Positions 51,839 to 61,238 of a stretch of DNA of 64,000 bases are shown here, one piece after another; the first letter of the stretch is position 1, and the number at the start of each line of letters is the position of its first letter. The DNA lies in assembly GCA_900696465.1 (NCBI GenBank), contig CAADGE010000035.1, positions 1 through 64,000 on the forward strand, written 5' to 3'. The notes under the pieces were generated by a model, which was given only the letters and a program-made list of their open reading frames with translations, was not told the origin of the DNA and searched no databases. The stretch is from an uncultured Planctomycetota bacterium (GTDB lineage Bacteria; Planctomycetota; Phycisphaerae; UBA1845; UTPLA1). The translations under genes and the position numbers were made by a program.

Positions 51839-52627
51839 TCATGGGACGTCGGGATCGTGCATCGGCAGGCGGATGGTGAACGTTGCGCCGCCGGCGGGTT
51901 CGTTTTGCACGCTGATCGTGCCGCCGTGTTCGCGGATGATCCTCCGCGCAGTGGCCAGCCCAAGTCCTGTACCGCCTTTTTTTGTCGAGTAGTAGGCCTG
52001 GAAGATTCGCTCGTGCGACTCGGCGGGAATGCCGGAGCCGGAGTCGGTGACATCGATCCGCGCGAAACCGGCGTCATCCTTCGACAGCGCCAGTCGCAAG
52101 TGGCCGCCGTGCTGCATGGCCTGCTGTGCGTTGATGAGCAGGTTGAGCAGCGCCTGCTTGAGGAGGTTCACGTCGACATCGCAGAGAAGCGGGCGGTCGT
52201 GGACTCGTACGGTCAGCTCGATTCCGCCGATGTGTGCCTGCGGGCGATAGAAGTCCGCCAACTCGCTGACGAGGTGATTGAGATCAGTTCGGGTGCACTT
52301 AAGATCGCGCCGGCCGATATACTGGAGGAAGTCATGGAGAATCTGCTCCAGCCGGTCGGCCTCCTTCAGCAGGGTGGCGACGCGCGTGCGGCTGCGACGT
52401 GCGATGTCCTGGGCGTCGCGCTGGCTCGCAGAATCGGACGCTTCAACCTGACGCCAGTCTTCATCCAGCAACTGCAGATTGACCTTGAGAGTTGACAGCG
52501 GATTTCGAATCTCGTGGGCAAGGCCGCCGGTGAGTGCTGACAATTCGCGCAGCTGTTCGGCCAGCGGAGCATCCTTGGTGGATGAATCGCCGCACGGCGG
52601 ACCGGAATCCTGATGCTGCGGGTTCAT
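51839..52627 (-). CDS. Soluble sensor histidine kinase
   Basis: 262 residues with no transmembrane segment and no sensor domain. The dimerisation helix carries the phosphorylated His in GGLAHEIRNPLSTL (near residue 38). The ATPase domain has N box LLNLLINAQQAM, G1 DSGSGIP and G2 TGLGLATARRI. Such short cytoplasmic kinases of the NtrB-like class take their signal from a partner protein. The nearest response regulator is the single-domain receiver at 55619, across the pnp-rpsO pair. The gene lies just below the pnp terminator, so it should have its own promoter. Confidence 0.93.
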   Translation of the reverse strand: MNPQHQDSGPPCGDSSTKDAPLAEQLRELSALTGGLAHEIRNPLSTLKVNLQLLDEDWRQVEASDSASQRDAQDIARRSRTRVATLLKEADRLEQILHDFLQYIGRRDLKCTRTDLNHLVSELADFYRPQAHIGGIELTVRVHDRPLLCDVDVNLLKQALLNLLINAQQAMQHGGHLRLALSKDDAGFARIDVTDSGSGIPAESHERIFQAYYSTKKGGTGLGLATARRIIREHGGTISVQNEPAGGATFTIRLPMHDPDVP

Positions 52628-52696
52628 GTTGCAGGATGCTCCCGGGGCGGTCTGCCCTGACGGGAACCATTTTACCCGCTCGGGCGGTGTTCGGCC

Positions 52697-52731
52697 TAAA
52701 AAAAGAAGCCGGCGGGTTATGGTCCGCCGGC
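52697..52731 (-). terminator. Rho-independent terminator of pnp
   Basis: On the minus strand GCCGGCGG pairs with CCGCCGGC around 8 nt, followed by TTCTTTTTTTTAG. It lies 41 bp after the pnp stop. Confidence 0.9.
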
Positions 52732-52771
52732 CTCGCAGGTTTTAGCTTGATCGTGGGTGCGGGTACCGTGG

Positions 52772-54871
52772 TTACTGCTTCTCTTCGAGCAGGGCCTGCT
52801 TGCGCGAGAGCTTGATGCGGCCGGTGTCGTCGATCAGGATGACCTTGACGCGCATCATGTCGCCGACGTTGCACACGTCGGTCACCCGCTGGACATACTC
52901 GTCGGACAGCTCGCTGATGTGGCAGAGGCCGTCCTGGCCAGGGGTAACTTCGACGAAGGCGCCGAAGTCCTTGATGGAGGTGACGCGGCCGTTGTAGATC
53001 TTGCCGACGCGGACACCCTCGGAAATCTGCTCGACGGCCTCGTAGGCGGCCTGGGCACCGGCCGCGTCGAGACTGGAGATATAGACCGTGCCGTCGTCCT
53101 CGATGTCGATCTTGGCGCCGGTGGCGGCCTCGATCGATTTGATGCCCTTGCCGCCGGGGCCGATGATCTTTCCGATCTTGTCGGCGGCGACCTTGATGGT
53201 GAGCAACCGCGGAGCGTACCGGCTGATGTCGGCGCGCGGCTTGGGGATGGCAGTCAGCATTTCCTTGAGAATCTTCATTCGGGCCACGCGGGCCTTTTCA
53301 AGCGTCTCGACGATCTGCTTCTGGGAGATGCTGCGGGCCTTGAGGTCGAGTTGGACAGCGGTGATGCCGACCTGAGTGCCGGAGACCTTGAAGTCCATGT
53401 CGCCGAAGTGGTCTTCCTCGCCAAGGATGTCAGTCAGAAGCATGTAGCGATCGCCATCGTGAACCATTCCGATGCTGATGCCTGCGACGGGGTGCTTGAT
53501 GGGCACACCGGCGTCCATGAGACTGAGCGTGCCGCCGCAGACGGACGCCATCGAGCTGGAGCCGTTGGACTCCATGATTTCGCTCACCACACGGATGGTG
53601 TAAGGAAACTTCTCCGGTGTGGGCAGGACGGCCTGGAGCGATCGCTCGGCCAGGTTGCCGTGGCCGATCTCGCGCCGACTGACGGCACCGATGCGCTTGA
53701 CTTCGCCGGTGCAGAAGGGGGGGAAGTTGTAATGCAGCATGAACTTCTTGCTGTATTCCTCGATGAGATCGTCGACCATCTGTTCGTCGCGGGAAGTGCC
53801 GAGGGTGGTGACGACGAGTGACTGTGTCTCGCCGCGGGTGAACAGGGCCGAACCGTGTGCTCGAGGCAGCACGCCGACCTCGCAGATGATCTCGCGGATA
53901 TCGTCCGGGCCGCGACCATCGGGTCGCTTGCCCTCATCGAGCACCATCTTGTGATAGAGCCGCTCTTCGACTTTCTGAATCTCATTCTTGACGTCGTTCC
54001 TGGTGTAGGGGAGGTCTTCGGCGTCTTCAGGGCAGAGTTCCGTGAGGATCTTCTCATAGACGGCGTCGACGGCGGCGTAGCGTTCCTGCTTGCCGGCTGT
54101 CCGCTTGGCGCCTTTGAGATCGTAACGATCGCACAGGGCTTTGACTTTTTCAGGCATGGCCTTGTCACGCTCGGGCGGGGTCCACGTCTTCGGCGTGTTG
54201 ACCATCTCGGCCAGTTCCCGGATCAGGGCGCAGATCTTCCTGCTTTCGTTGAAGCCGAACTCGATCGCGTCGGCGACGACCTTTTCCGGCAACTCGTTCG
54301 CAGCGACTTCGATCATGTTCACCGCTTCGGGATGCGCGGCGAGAATCACCTCCAGATCACTCTGGGCGCGCTGACTGATGGTCGGGTTAATGACCAGTTC
54401 GCCATCGATGCGACCGACGCGGACACCGGCGGATGGACCTTCGAAGGGGATCGGGCTGACCATTAGCGCCGCCGCGGCGCCGCACATGGTCAGTACGTCG
54501 GCGTCGTTTTCCTGATCGGACGAAAGCACCATGCACTGAATCTGGACTTCATCCCGGAAATCTTCGGGAAAGAGGGGGCGAAGCGGGCGATCCGTCAGTC
54601 GCATGGTGAGAATTTCTTTCTGAGTGGGTCTGGCTTCACGCTTGAAGAACCCGCCGGGAAACTTCCCCGCCGCATACATCTTCTCGCGATAATCCACCGT
54701 GAGCGGGAAGAAATCGATGCCTTCCCGGGGTGCTCCAGTCACGACTGTGCAGAGGACAATGGTCTCGCCGTAGGTGACGAGCACCGAACCCGCGGCCTGC
54801 TTGGCCAACTTGCCTGTTTCAAACTTGAGAATGCGTCCGCCGATTTCACCTTCAACACTGTACGTCTTCAT
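52772..54871 (-). CDS. pnp: Polyribonucleotide nucleotidyltransferase (PNPase)
   Basis: 699 residues, full length for the family. Degrades RNA 3' to 5' with phosphate, releasing nucleoside diphosphates. It has two RNase PH-like domains (about 10-230 and 310-545) with FFPLTVDYREKMYAAGKFPGG near the start and GDRYMLLTDILGEEDHFGDMD in the second core. A KH domain follows (about 555-615, IGKIIGPGGKGIKSIE) and an S1 domain (about 620-690, VYNGRVTSIKDFGAFVEV type). It follows rpsO, the usual gene order in bacteria. The 243-bp gap between them contains a CAGGCC/GGCCTG hairpin at 54941-54955, a possible processing site. Confidence 0.97.
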   Translation of the reverse strand: MKTYSVEGEIGGRILKFETGKLAKQAAGSVLVTYGETIVLCTVVTGAPREGIDFFPLTVDYREKMYAAGKFPGGFFKREARPTQKEILTMRLTDRPLRPLFPEDFRDEVQIQCMVLSSDQENDADVLTMCGAAAALMVSPIPFEGPSAGVRVGRIDGELVINPTISQRAQSDLEVILAAHPEAVNMIEVAANELPEKVVADAIEFGFNESRKICALIRELAEMVNTPKTWTPPERDKAMPEKVKALCDRYDLKGAKRTAGKQERYAAVDAVYEKILTELCPEDAEDLPYTRNDVKNEIQKVEERLYHKMVLDEGKRPDGRGPDDIREIICEVGVLPRAHGSALFTRGETQSLVVTTLGTSRDEQMVDDLIEEYSKKFMLHYNFPPFCTGEVKRIGAVSRREIGHGNLAERSLQAVLPTPEKFPYTIRVVSEIMESNGSSSMASVCGGTLSLMDAGVPIKHPVAGISIGMVHDGDRYMLLTDILGEEDHFGDMDFKVSGTQVGITAVQLDLKARSISQKQIVETLEKARVARMKILKEMLTAIPKPRADISRYAPRLLTIKVAADKIGKIIGPGGKGIKSIEAATGAKIDIEDDGTVYISSLDAAGAQAAYEAVEQISEGVRVGKIYNGRVTSIKDFGAFVEVTPGQDGLCHISELSDEYVQRVTDVCNVGDMMRVKVILIDDTGRIKLSRKQALLEEKQ

Positions 54872-55114
54872 TTTCCAACCTGTTTGTTACCGCCTTGACT
54901 CATTTTCCAACAACGACCATACGACTTCTGCACACCAGAACAGGCCGGAGGCCTGAGCGGTGCGATGCCCGAGACTTCAGAGAGGCACGCCGAGCGAGCA
55001 GTGATTGTGCCGCGCAGCGTCCAGCTTATGCACAATTGCCGATAAGCGAGATTCGCAAGGACGCGAACCGATCCGACCGAAGTGCTTGCAGCGGGGCCCG
55101 TGGCCCGGGGACGA

Positions 55115-55384
55115 CTACTTTCGCAGACCGAGACTGTCAATGATCTTCTGATACTTCTCACGGTCCATGCGGGTCAGGTACTTCAGGAGACTGGACCGTG
55201 CTCCGACCATCTTGAGCAAGCCGCGACGGGAGGCATGATCTTTCTTATGCGTCTTGAGGTGTTCCGTCAGTTCGGTGATGCGTTCGGTCAACAGCGCGAT
55301 CTGGACTTCGGGGGAGCCCGTGTCCTTCTCATGACGCCGATAGGTGCCGACCACTCGTTGCTTGCTCTCTGAAGTAAGCGCCAT
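55115..55384 (-). CDS. rpsO: 30S ribosomal protein S15
   Basis: 89 residues, the standard length. The ATG at 55384 begins [12 protein letters not shown]; a longer frame to 55453 is rejected. Family marks [16 protein letters not shown] and [18 protein letters not shown] contact 16S rRNA helices, and the end [20 protein letters not shown] is typical. Upstream of pnp as in most bacteria. Confidence 0.97.
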   Translation of the reverse strand: MALTSESKQRVVGTYRRHEKDTGSPEVQIALLTERITELTEHLKTHKKDHASRRGLLKMVGARSSLLKYLTRMDREKYQKIIDSLGLRK

Positions 55385-55618
55385 CGCTCTTATCAACTCC
55401 TCTATCCTGTCAAACCCGACCGGCGTTCTGTTCGTAAACCGACGTCGGGCCACATTTCGCGGCGGTGTTTAATCCCGCTACGGTAACCGAAAACCGGGGG
55501 AGCGGCAAGCGGATTGTGATAACTGCCTGATTCGATGAATGTTAGGCCCTGCGGGGTCGAGGATGAACCCGCCAAGAGGCCGAAATCGGTGTTCCAGACC
55601 GCAGCGCGACCGACTGGC

Positions 55619-56032
55619 TCAGGCCGGCTTTTCCGGGTCGATGAACTCGCCGCCAAGCAGCTCGCAGGCCCGCTCGAGGAGGCGATCCATGCTGAAGGGC
55701 TTGTTGAGGTAGTCGTCCACACCGAGATGTCGGGCGTAGAGTTCGTGGCGCTTGCCTTCGTTCGCCGTAATCATGATGACATAGGGACGGGTACCAGCGG
55801 CCTTGTTGGGCTTGAGGGTCTCCATGACCAGAAAGCCGCTGCGCCGGGGCATCATCATGTCGAGAACGATCAGGTCGGGATCGACCTTGCGGGCCATCTC
55901 GAGGGCCTTATTGCCGTCGTTGGCCGTCGACACCTTGGCTCCGGCGGCATCGAAGGCCATTCGTACGGTGTTGAGGACATCCGGGTCATCGTCGACGACG
56001 AGCACCGATCGGCCATCGAGCCTGGCGGGCAT
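55619..56032 (-). CDS. Single-domain response regulator (CheY-like)
   Basis: 137 residues from ATG 56032, with CAGGAG 8 nt upstream. Receiver domain only: acidic pocket VVDDDPD, phosphoacceptor Asp in LIVLDMMMP, Thr in MITANEG and Lys in LNKPFSMDR. No output domain is present, so it must act by protein contact or phosphotransfer. The last 15 residues extend past the fold. It is divergent from the esterase lipoprotein and lies 234 bp from rpsO. Could pair with the soluble kinase at 51839. Confidence 0.93.
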   Translation of the reverse strand: MPARLDGRSVLVVDDDPDVLNTVRMAFDAAGAKVSTANDGNKALEMARKVDPDLIVLDMMMPRRSGFLVMETLKPNKAAGTRPYVIMITANEGKRHELYARHLGVDDYLNKPFSMDRLLERACELLGGEFIDPEKPA

Positions 56033-56163
56033 GGGTGTTACTCCTGGGGTCGGGTTCGATCTCAAGCGGCGACCATGAGGCGGACAGCCCCTCGCACGCA
56101 TTCCTTCGACATCGGGTATCCAAAAGTATAGGAACCAGCTCGGCCGGGGGCAAGTCGGGCGGA

Positions 56164-56193
56164 TTGGCCGAAGCGCATCGGTCCGCATATATA
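56164..56193 (+). promoter_or_regulatory. Candidate promoter giving a leaderless mRNA
   Basis: TTGGCC (56164-56169), 18-nt spacer and TATATA (56188-56193); the ATG at 56201 lies 7 nt further, and no ribosome site is visible. Confidence 0.4.
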
Positions 56194-56200
56194 TACGATC

Positions 56201-57208
56201 ATGTCGCTCTCGAACCTCGCACACCGGTCGATTCCGGTACTGTTGTTGACCATGCTGCCGTGGACCGCGGGCTGCCCGTCGCTGGAGACGCTTCCCACAC
56301 AAGCACCGATCGTCGAGCTCAAGTCACCGGAATCAAAACGGCCTTACCTCCTTTATGTCCCGAGTGTTTACAACGAGTCGCGGAGCTGGCCGCTGGTAGT
56401 GCTGTGCCACGGGACCTGGCCGTATGACACGGCGGAGCTGCAGATGCGCGAATGGGCCTCGTTCGCCGAGTCGCGTGGCATTCTGCTGGTAGCGCCGACG
56501 CTGGAAGCGGCACGGGGCGACCTTCCGCCGCCACCGGATCAGCAGATTGCCCTGCAGCGCAAGGATGAGCGAGTCGTGCTGGCGATCGTTTCGGAGCTCA
56601 AACGGCGCTACCAGATCGCAGAACACCTGGTCTTCATGACCGGGTGGTCGGCTGGGGCGTACGACATCCTGCACATCGGGCTACGCCATCCGGATGTCTT
56701 CCGGGCGTTGTTCATCCGACAGGGAACGTTTGATCCGCGGTTCATGGACCTTCCGGAAGGGTGTATCGATCCATGGCAGTCGATCAAGGTGATTTACGGG
56801 GAAGGTGACGTCCTGCTGCGCGATCAGAGCAAGGCAATGATCGCCTGGCTGCGCGAGCAGGGCGCACACGTCGAGGAGGAGGGCATCACCGGCACGCATC
56901 AGCGGATCAATCCGGGCCTCGCATGGAAGTACTTCAAGCTGGTGGCAGAGAAGCGGCTCTGGGCGCGCATACGGGCGACGATGCCGGACCCGGATGCGCC
57001 ACTGACTTATCGCTTCGAACTCGACGCCGTGCCACCGGCGGTGAAGCGAAAGTGGCACTTCGGCGACGGCGAGGAATCGAATGATGAGCGTCCCATGCAC
57101 ACCTATGCCCGACCGGGCCGGTACGAGCTGACGGTCAGTCTGGCGCTGAGCAATGGGAAGAAGTTCGTGCGGAAGCGCGTCATCAACGTGGGAGTGACGG
57201 CGCCGTGA
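56201..57208 (+). CDS. Alpha/beta-hydrolase lipoprotein with PKD domain
   Basis: 335 residues. The signal ends W-T-A-G-C, lipid Cys at residue 25. The hydrolase domain (about 45-255) resembles PHB-depolymerase or feruloyl esterase-type enzymes: oxyanion region VVLCHGTWP, nucleophile elbow TGWSAGAY, a likely acid in GEGDVLLRD and His in GTHQRINPG. The last 70 residues are a PKD domain (KRKWHFGDGEESN, PGRYELTVSL), a common carbohydrate- or surface-binding accessory. Probably an outer-membrane-anchored esterase acting on polymers. The gene overlaps the convergent MFS gene by 26 bp. Confidence 0.85.
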   Translation: MSLSNLAHRSIPVLLLTMLPWTAGCPSLETLPTQAPIVELKSPESKRPYLLYVPSVYNESRSWPLVVLCHGTWPYDTAELQMREWASFAESRGILLVAPTLEAARGDLPPPPDQQIALQRKDERVVLAIVSELKRRYQIAEHLVFMTGWSAGAYDILHIGLRHPDVFRALFIRQGTFDPRFMDLPEGCIDPWQSIKVIYGEGDVLLRDQSKAMIAWLREQGAHVEEEGITGTHQRINPGLAWKYFKLVAEKRLWARIRATMPDPDAPLTYRFELDAVPPAVKRKWHFGDGEESNDERPMHTYARPGRYELTVSLALSNGKKFVRKRVINVGVTAP

Positions 57209-58421
57209 TGCGGCGGCGAAGCATCCAGTACATGACCGCACTGATGACGCCCAGCCCCATCGCCGCCATCCAGACGCCGGCGCCATAGCGCGCCAGCACC
57301 TGCCCGCCCAGAGGAGCGCCGATCATCATGGCGGTGCCGAAGGACAGCGAGAAGACACCCATGTAGCGTGCCCGCAGAGCCGGCGGGGCCAGGTCGGAGA
57401 CGATGGCCTGCATGTAAGGTGCGTGCATCATTTCTCCGACGGTCCAGACGACGACGGTGGCCGCGAAATGCCACGGTCGGACAGCCAGCGCGGTCAATCC
57501 AAAACCACCACCCATGACAAGCGCCGCGAGCGTGATGACCCTCGAGCGGTCGAAACGATTGAGAACGTGTGTAAAGGGCAGTTGCAGGCAGGTAATAAGA
57601 GCGCCGTTGATGGCGATGATCCACCCGTAGGTGCGTGGGGAGAAGCCGCGTTCACTCAGATGGAGCGGCAGGGTGGAGATGGACTGCATGAAGACGACTG
57701 CCATGAAGAGCGTGGCGACGCAGAAGATGAGAAAGATGCGGTCACTCAGGATGGAGCGGACGGCCTGCTTCAATGAGACCGTCTCCTGTCGGCCCTGTTC
57801 CGCGGTCGTAGAGCCGGCCTGCTGCGACAGATGGGTCATCGCTGCGGCGCGGACGTTCAGCGTTTCGCGGATGAAGAAGAGCAGGATCAGGCCGTAGGCA
57901 GTACAGGTTGCGGCATCGCCGACGAAGAGCAGAAGAAACGAGTACTCGGACAGGATTCCACCGATGACCGGCGCGACGGCAAAGCCGAGATTGATTGCAA
58001 CGTACATCAGACCGAAGGCCAGCGAGCGCTGATGCGGCGCGACGAGATCCGCGACCATCGCCGATGCCGCCGGGCGATACGAGTCGCTCACCATGGCCAG
58101 TGTGAAGGCCGCCACCATGATGGCTAATGGTGTGGTCAATCGGCTGAAGAGAAGGATGATCACTGCGGCACCGAAGAGACTGGCCAGCATGACAATTCGA
58201 CGTCCGAACTGATCGGCCAGTTGCCCGCCGACGAGCACCCCGAGGATGGAGCCCAATCCGTAGGCACCGATGACCGCCGTGGCCACCGTCGCATCCAGGC
58301 CGAGTCGTCGCGTGAGGTAGATCGTCAGAAACGGGATGAGAAAAGAGCCGGCTCGATTGATGAACATCCCGAGGCAGAGGATGTGCACCGCGCGGGGCAG
58401 ATCAAGGTATTGTCTCAGCAT
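57183..58421 (-). CDS. MFS transporter
   Basis: 412 residues with 12 predicted helices. The signature loop after helix 2 reads GGQLADQFGRRIVML. AMVADLVAPHQRSLAFGLMY in the middle is typical of the drug/metabolite proton antiporter group. The ATG at 58421 is preferred; an ATG at 58457 would add 12 residues and has a better-placed purine stretch. A much longer frame to 59240 runs antisense through the transaldolase gene and is rejected. Substrate unknown. Its 3' end overlaps the esterase gene by 26 bp. Confidence 0.9.
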   Translation of the reverse strand: MLRQYLDLPRAVHILCLGMFINRAGSFLIPFLTIYLTRRLGLDATVATAVIGAYGLGSILGVLVGGQLADQFGRRIVMLASLFGAAVIILLFSRLTTPLAIMVAAFTLAMVSDSYRPAASAMVADLVAPHQRSLAFGLMYVAINLGFAVAPVIGGILSEYSFLLLFVGDAATCTAYGLILLFFIRETLNVRAAAMTHLSQQAGSTTAEQGRQETVSLKQAVRSILSDRIFLIFCVATLFMAVVFMQSISTLPLHLSERGFSPRTYGWIIAINGALITCLQLPFTHVLNRFDRSRVITLAALVMGGGFGLTALAVRPWHFAATVVVWTVGEMMHAPYMQAIVSDLAPPALRARYMGVFSLSFGTAMMIGAPLGGQVLARYGAGVWMAAMGLGVISAVMYWMLRRRITAPSLPR

Positions 58422-58655
58422 GGTGCAAGCGGTCCTCTCTCTACGAGCAGGGATCATGCAGCGGGGCGGCGCGCACCGCAAAGGCGGTTTCTGCACTGCG
58501 GCGTATTGGCCACGTCCGGCTGCGGACGTTAGAATGGGAATTGCACGAATATCTGCGACGCAGCCGTGGCTGGGGTAGACTGGAACAAACCGCAGCGGCA
58601 ACGTCGCCGCTGTGACGCCGATGGCGTCTCGGACCCGATGAGGAGCGATAGAGCG

Positions 58656-59300
58656 ATGAAGTTCTTCCTGGATACGGCGAATCTGGATGAGATCAGAGCC
58701 GGCGCGGCGCTGGGCATCGTGGACGGCATCACCACCAACCCGAGTCTGGTCGCGAAGGAGGGCAAGGACTTCAAGACCCTGGTGGCGCAGATCTGCGAGA
58801 TCATCCCCGGTCCGGTGTCGGCCGAGGTCGTTTCGACGGAATGCGACTCGATGGTGAAGGAGGCGCGCGAGCTGGCAGAGATCGCGCCGAACATCATCGT
58901 GAAGCTGCCGACGATTCCCGAGGGCGTGAAGGCGTTGAAGATCTGCGCGTCCGAGGGCATCAAGACGAATCTGACGCTGATTTTCCAGCCGCTTCAGGCG
59001 CTGATCGTCGCGAAGGTGGGGGCGACGTTCTGTTCGCCGTTTCTCGGCCGGCTCGACGACATCGGCCACGACGGCATGCTGCTGATCGAGGAGATTCGAA
59101 CGATCTACGACAACTACGGATTCCAGACGGAGATTCTGGCGGCGAGTCTGCGACATCCGCTGCACGTTGTGCAGGCCGCCAAGGCAGGAGCGGACATCGG
59201 CACGATGCCGTATGACGTCTTCAAGAAGATGCTCAATCACCCGCTGACGGACATCGGTCTTGAAAGGTTCCTTGCCGACTGGAACAAGGCGAAGAAGTAG
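58656..59300 (+). CDS. tal: Transaldolase (small TalC/FSA type)
   Basis: 214 residues, the usual size of the short class. The ATG at 58656 begins MKFFLDTANLDEIR, with GAGGAG 10 nt upstream. The Schiff-base Lys lies in NIIVKLPTIPEG. Conserved GITTNPSLVAKEG, TLIFQPLQALIVAK (where S-x-x-Q-A is more usual) and SLRHPLHVVQAAKAGADIGTMP complete the barrel. Transfers a dihydroxyacetone unit in the pentose phosphate pathway, or acts as fructose-6-phosphate aldolase; sequence alone does not separate the two. Confidence 0.92.
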   Translation: MKFFLDTANLDEIRAGAALGIVDGITTNPSLVAKEGKDFKTLVAQICEIIPGPVSAEVVSTECDSMVKEARELAEIAPNIIVKLPTIPEGVKALKICASEGIKTNLTLIFQPLQALIVAKVGATFCSPFLGRLDDIGHDGMLLIEEIRTIYDNYGFQTEILAASLRHPLHVVQAAKAGADIGTMPYDVFKKMLNHPLTDIGLERFLADWNKAKK

Positions 59301-59389
59301 GCAAGCCGAACAGAGTCCACAATTCTGAAGAATCTACCGAGGTGTGCACCGTTGCGGCGGCGCCACGTTGATGCGAGACCCCGAAAAAA

Positions 59390-61105
59390 TCACGTCGGCG
59401 GCCGGTAGATTCGCACTTCGTGCGGCAGGTTGCCGCTGCACCACTTCAACTCCCAACCTTCAGGAGCGCCGAGCAGCTCCGGACGTGAGTTCGTCGGGCG
59501 ATCGAGTCCCGATCGACTCACCGGCGCATCGATATAGTAATCCGGTCGGTATTCCAAGACGAGGCGGCGGACGAGTTCCTGATCCGCGTCGATGTCGAAG
59601 CGCACCCAGGTCGTGGCCGGCCAGGTGCGACCGGCGTAAAACATGATTCGCTCGGCATCTTCATGCGCGAGGATGCGTTCCTTCGGGTCGGTGTTGCTTC
59701 GCAGCCACCAGCCGGCAAGTTTGTACGATGCCTTGTCCGCGCCGATCTGCTGCGAGGCGTAGTAGACCAGCGGAGCGAAGACGAGAATCGATGCGGAAAG
59801 CCACAGACTTCGCAGCCGACGATCCTCCTGAGCAGCGAACGATGGTTCAGTTATGAGCAGGTCATGCTTGCCACGCAGACGGGCTTCTTCGTCGCGGCGG
59901 CGCATCGACATGCGAAGCGCAAGAAGCCGCACGACGGTTGCCATGCCGGCGGTGGCCCAGGGAATGCACAGGGCAGCGGGAATCACCATGTAACGAGAAC
60001 TGATCTCGCCGTAGCTCTTTACGCGGAGCTGCACGGCAAGCACCTGCAACGCCACGGCGAGCAAGACGAGCCGTGCGCAGGATCGCTCGGCCTTTGGCGC
60101 GGATCGCAGAAAGAGCGCGAAGAGTACCAGCGTGGAAAAGATGTACCGCCCGCTCTTGCTCCATTCCTCGACCATTCGTGCCGGCGCCTGATACCAGGGC
60201 ACGAGGTGCGCCACGGCCGGCTCGCGCATGGCGATGTCGCGTGACGGCGTCGGTACGTCAATGCCGCTGTCGTGGCACTCCTCGAATGCATGAAAATCGT
60301 GATGCGCCGGACGGGTCATCGAACTCGACGGCAGCGGCGATCCCCAGAGAAGTTCGCCGATGGTCTTGTTGGGCATGATGCGGCCCGCGGCAACGGAATA
60401 CGGAGAAACCGGCACGACGAAGCAGATCACCAGGACCACGAGACCAGCGAGTCGTCGCGAGGTGGTCGTGGCAGGGCGCGGCCAGAGCCATCCGATCAAC
60501 ACGGCTGCCAGGATTCCCAGCGCCTCCTGACGAATGAGGTAGGCCAGCGCTGCGAGCAAACCGCACAGCGCGAGCCGTCGCAGGCAGTTGCGCTCGATGG
60601 CTGCATGGCCGACCAGCAGGGCCGACAGGTAGAGCGCCAGATGCGGCATGTCTGACAGCACGTCGCCGGAAAGCTGCGCCCCTTGCGGCCACACACAGGC
60701 GAACAGACCGGCGAGCAGTGCCAGCCATTCGTCACGAAAGAGCCGCCGCGCCAGCAACAGGATGAGCAGGCAGACGGCAACGCCCCCGGCGGCGGACAGC
60801 AACTGGCCGCAGGCCTGCCAGATCAGCGGATGTTCCTGATAGACCGGGTTGATGGCGATTCGATTGACGGCCAGCATGAGAACCGACATGCCGGGCTGCC
60901 GGGTCGTCTCGCGAATCACGGTGATCGGTTCGACGGCCAGGCGCTTGGCGAAGGTGACGAATTGCACGCCATCGCGGCTGATACAGGCGAGATTGACCGC
61001 CGCCTGGAGCCGGATCAGCCCCGCGAGTATCAGCACCAGAAGCAGGCCGTGGCGGATAGCAAATCCGACAGGCCGACTGGCCGAAACATGTGGGGGCAGA
61101 TTCAT
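59390..61105 (-). CDS. GT39/ArnT-like membrane glycosyltransferase
   Basis: 571 residues with about 10-12 membrane helices in the first 400. The first outer loop carries the acidic SRDGVQFVTFAKRL, as in GT-C enzymes of the PMT/ArnT type, and RQEALGILAAVLIGW follows later. The last 150 residues form a soluble outer domain (YKLAGWWLRSNTDPKERILA, ERIMFYAGRTWPATTW). Such enzymes use a polyprenyl-phosphate sugar to modify proteins or lipids on the outer face of the membrane. Acceptor unknown. Confidence 0.85.
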   Translation of the reverse strand: MNLPPHVSASRPVGFAIRHGLLLVLILAGLIRLQAAVNLACISRDGVQFVTFAKRLAVEPITVIRETTRQPGMSVLMLAVNRIAINPVYQEHPLIWQACGQLLSAAGGVAVCLLILLLARRLFRDEWLALLAGLFACVWPQGAQLSGDVLSDMPHLALYLSALLVGHAAIERNCLRRLALCGLLAALAYLIRQEALGILAAVLIGWLWPRPATTTSRRLAGLVVLVICFVVPVSPYSVAAGRIMPNKTIGELLWGSPLPSSSMTRPAHHDFHAFEECHDSGIDVPTPSRDIAMREPAVAHLVPWYQAPARMVEEWSKSGRYIFSTLVLFALFLRSAPKAERSCARLVLLAVALQVLAVQLRVKSYGEISSRYMVIPAALCIPWATAGMATVVRLLALRMSMRRRDEEARLRGKHDLLITEPSFAAQEDRRLRSLWLSASILVFAPLVYYASQQIGADKASYKLAGWWLRSNTDPKERILAHEDAERIMFYAGRTWPATTWVRFDIDADQELVRRLVLEYRPDYYIDAPVSRSGLDRPTNSRPELLGAPEGWELKWCSGNLPHEVRIYRPPT

Positions 61106-61238
61106 GGCGGCGATTAAACCGCCCGGGCCGTTAATTGTCGAAAAACGCCCTTGCGGCGCGGTGTTGCCGGCGTGTCACACCCGCATTTTCACACTACAAT
61201 GAGGGCGTACAGATCAAGTCGAAAGGAAGGACCGACGC

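Noticed and set aside
52757-53821. 354-codon plus-strand frame over pnp
   Set aside because: An Asp/Leu/Val-rich mirror of the PNPase reading frame with no ribosome site; typical of GC-rich antisense.
58422-59240. Extension of the MFS frame upstream
   Set aside because: It lies antisense to the transaldolase gene and translates as Arg/His/Leu-rich sequence.
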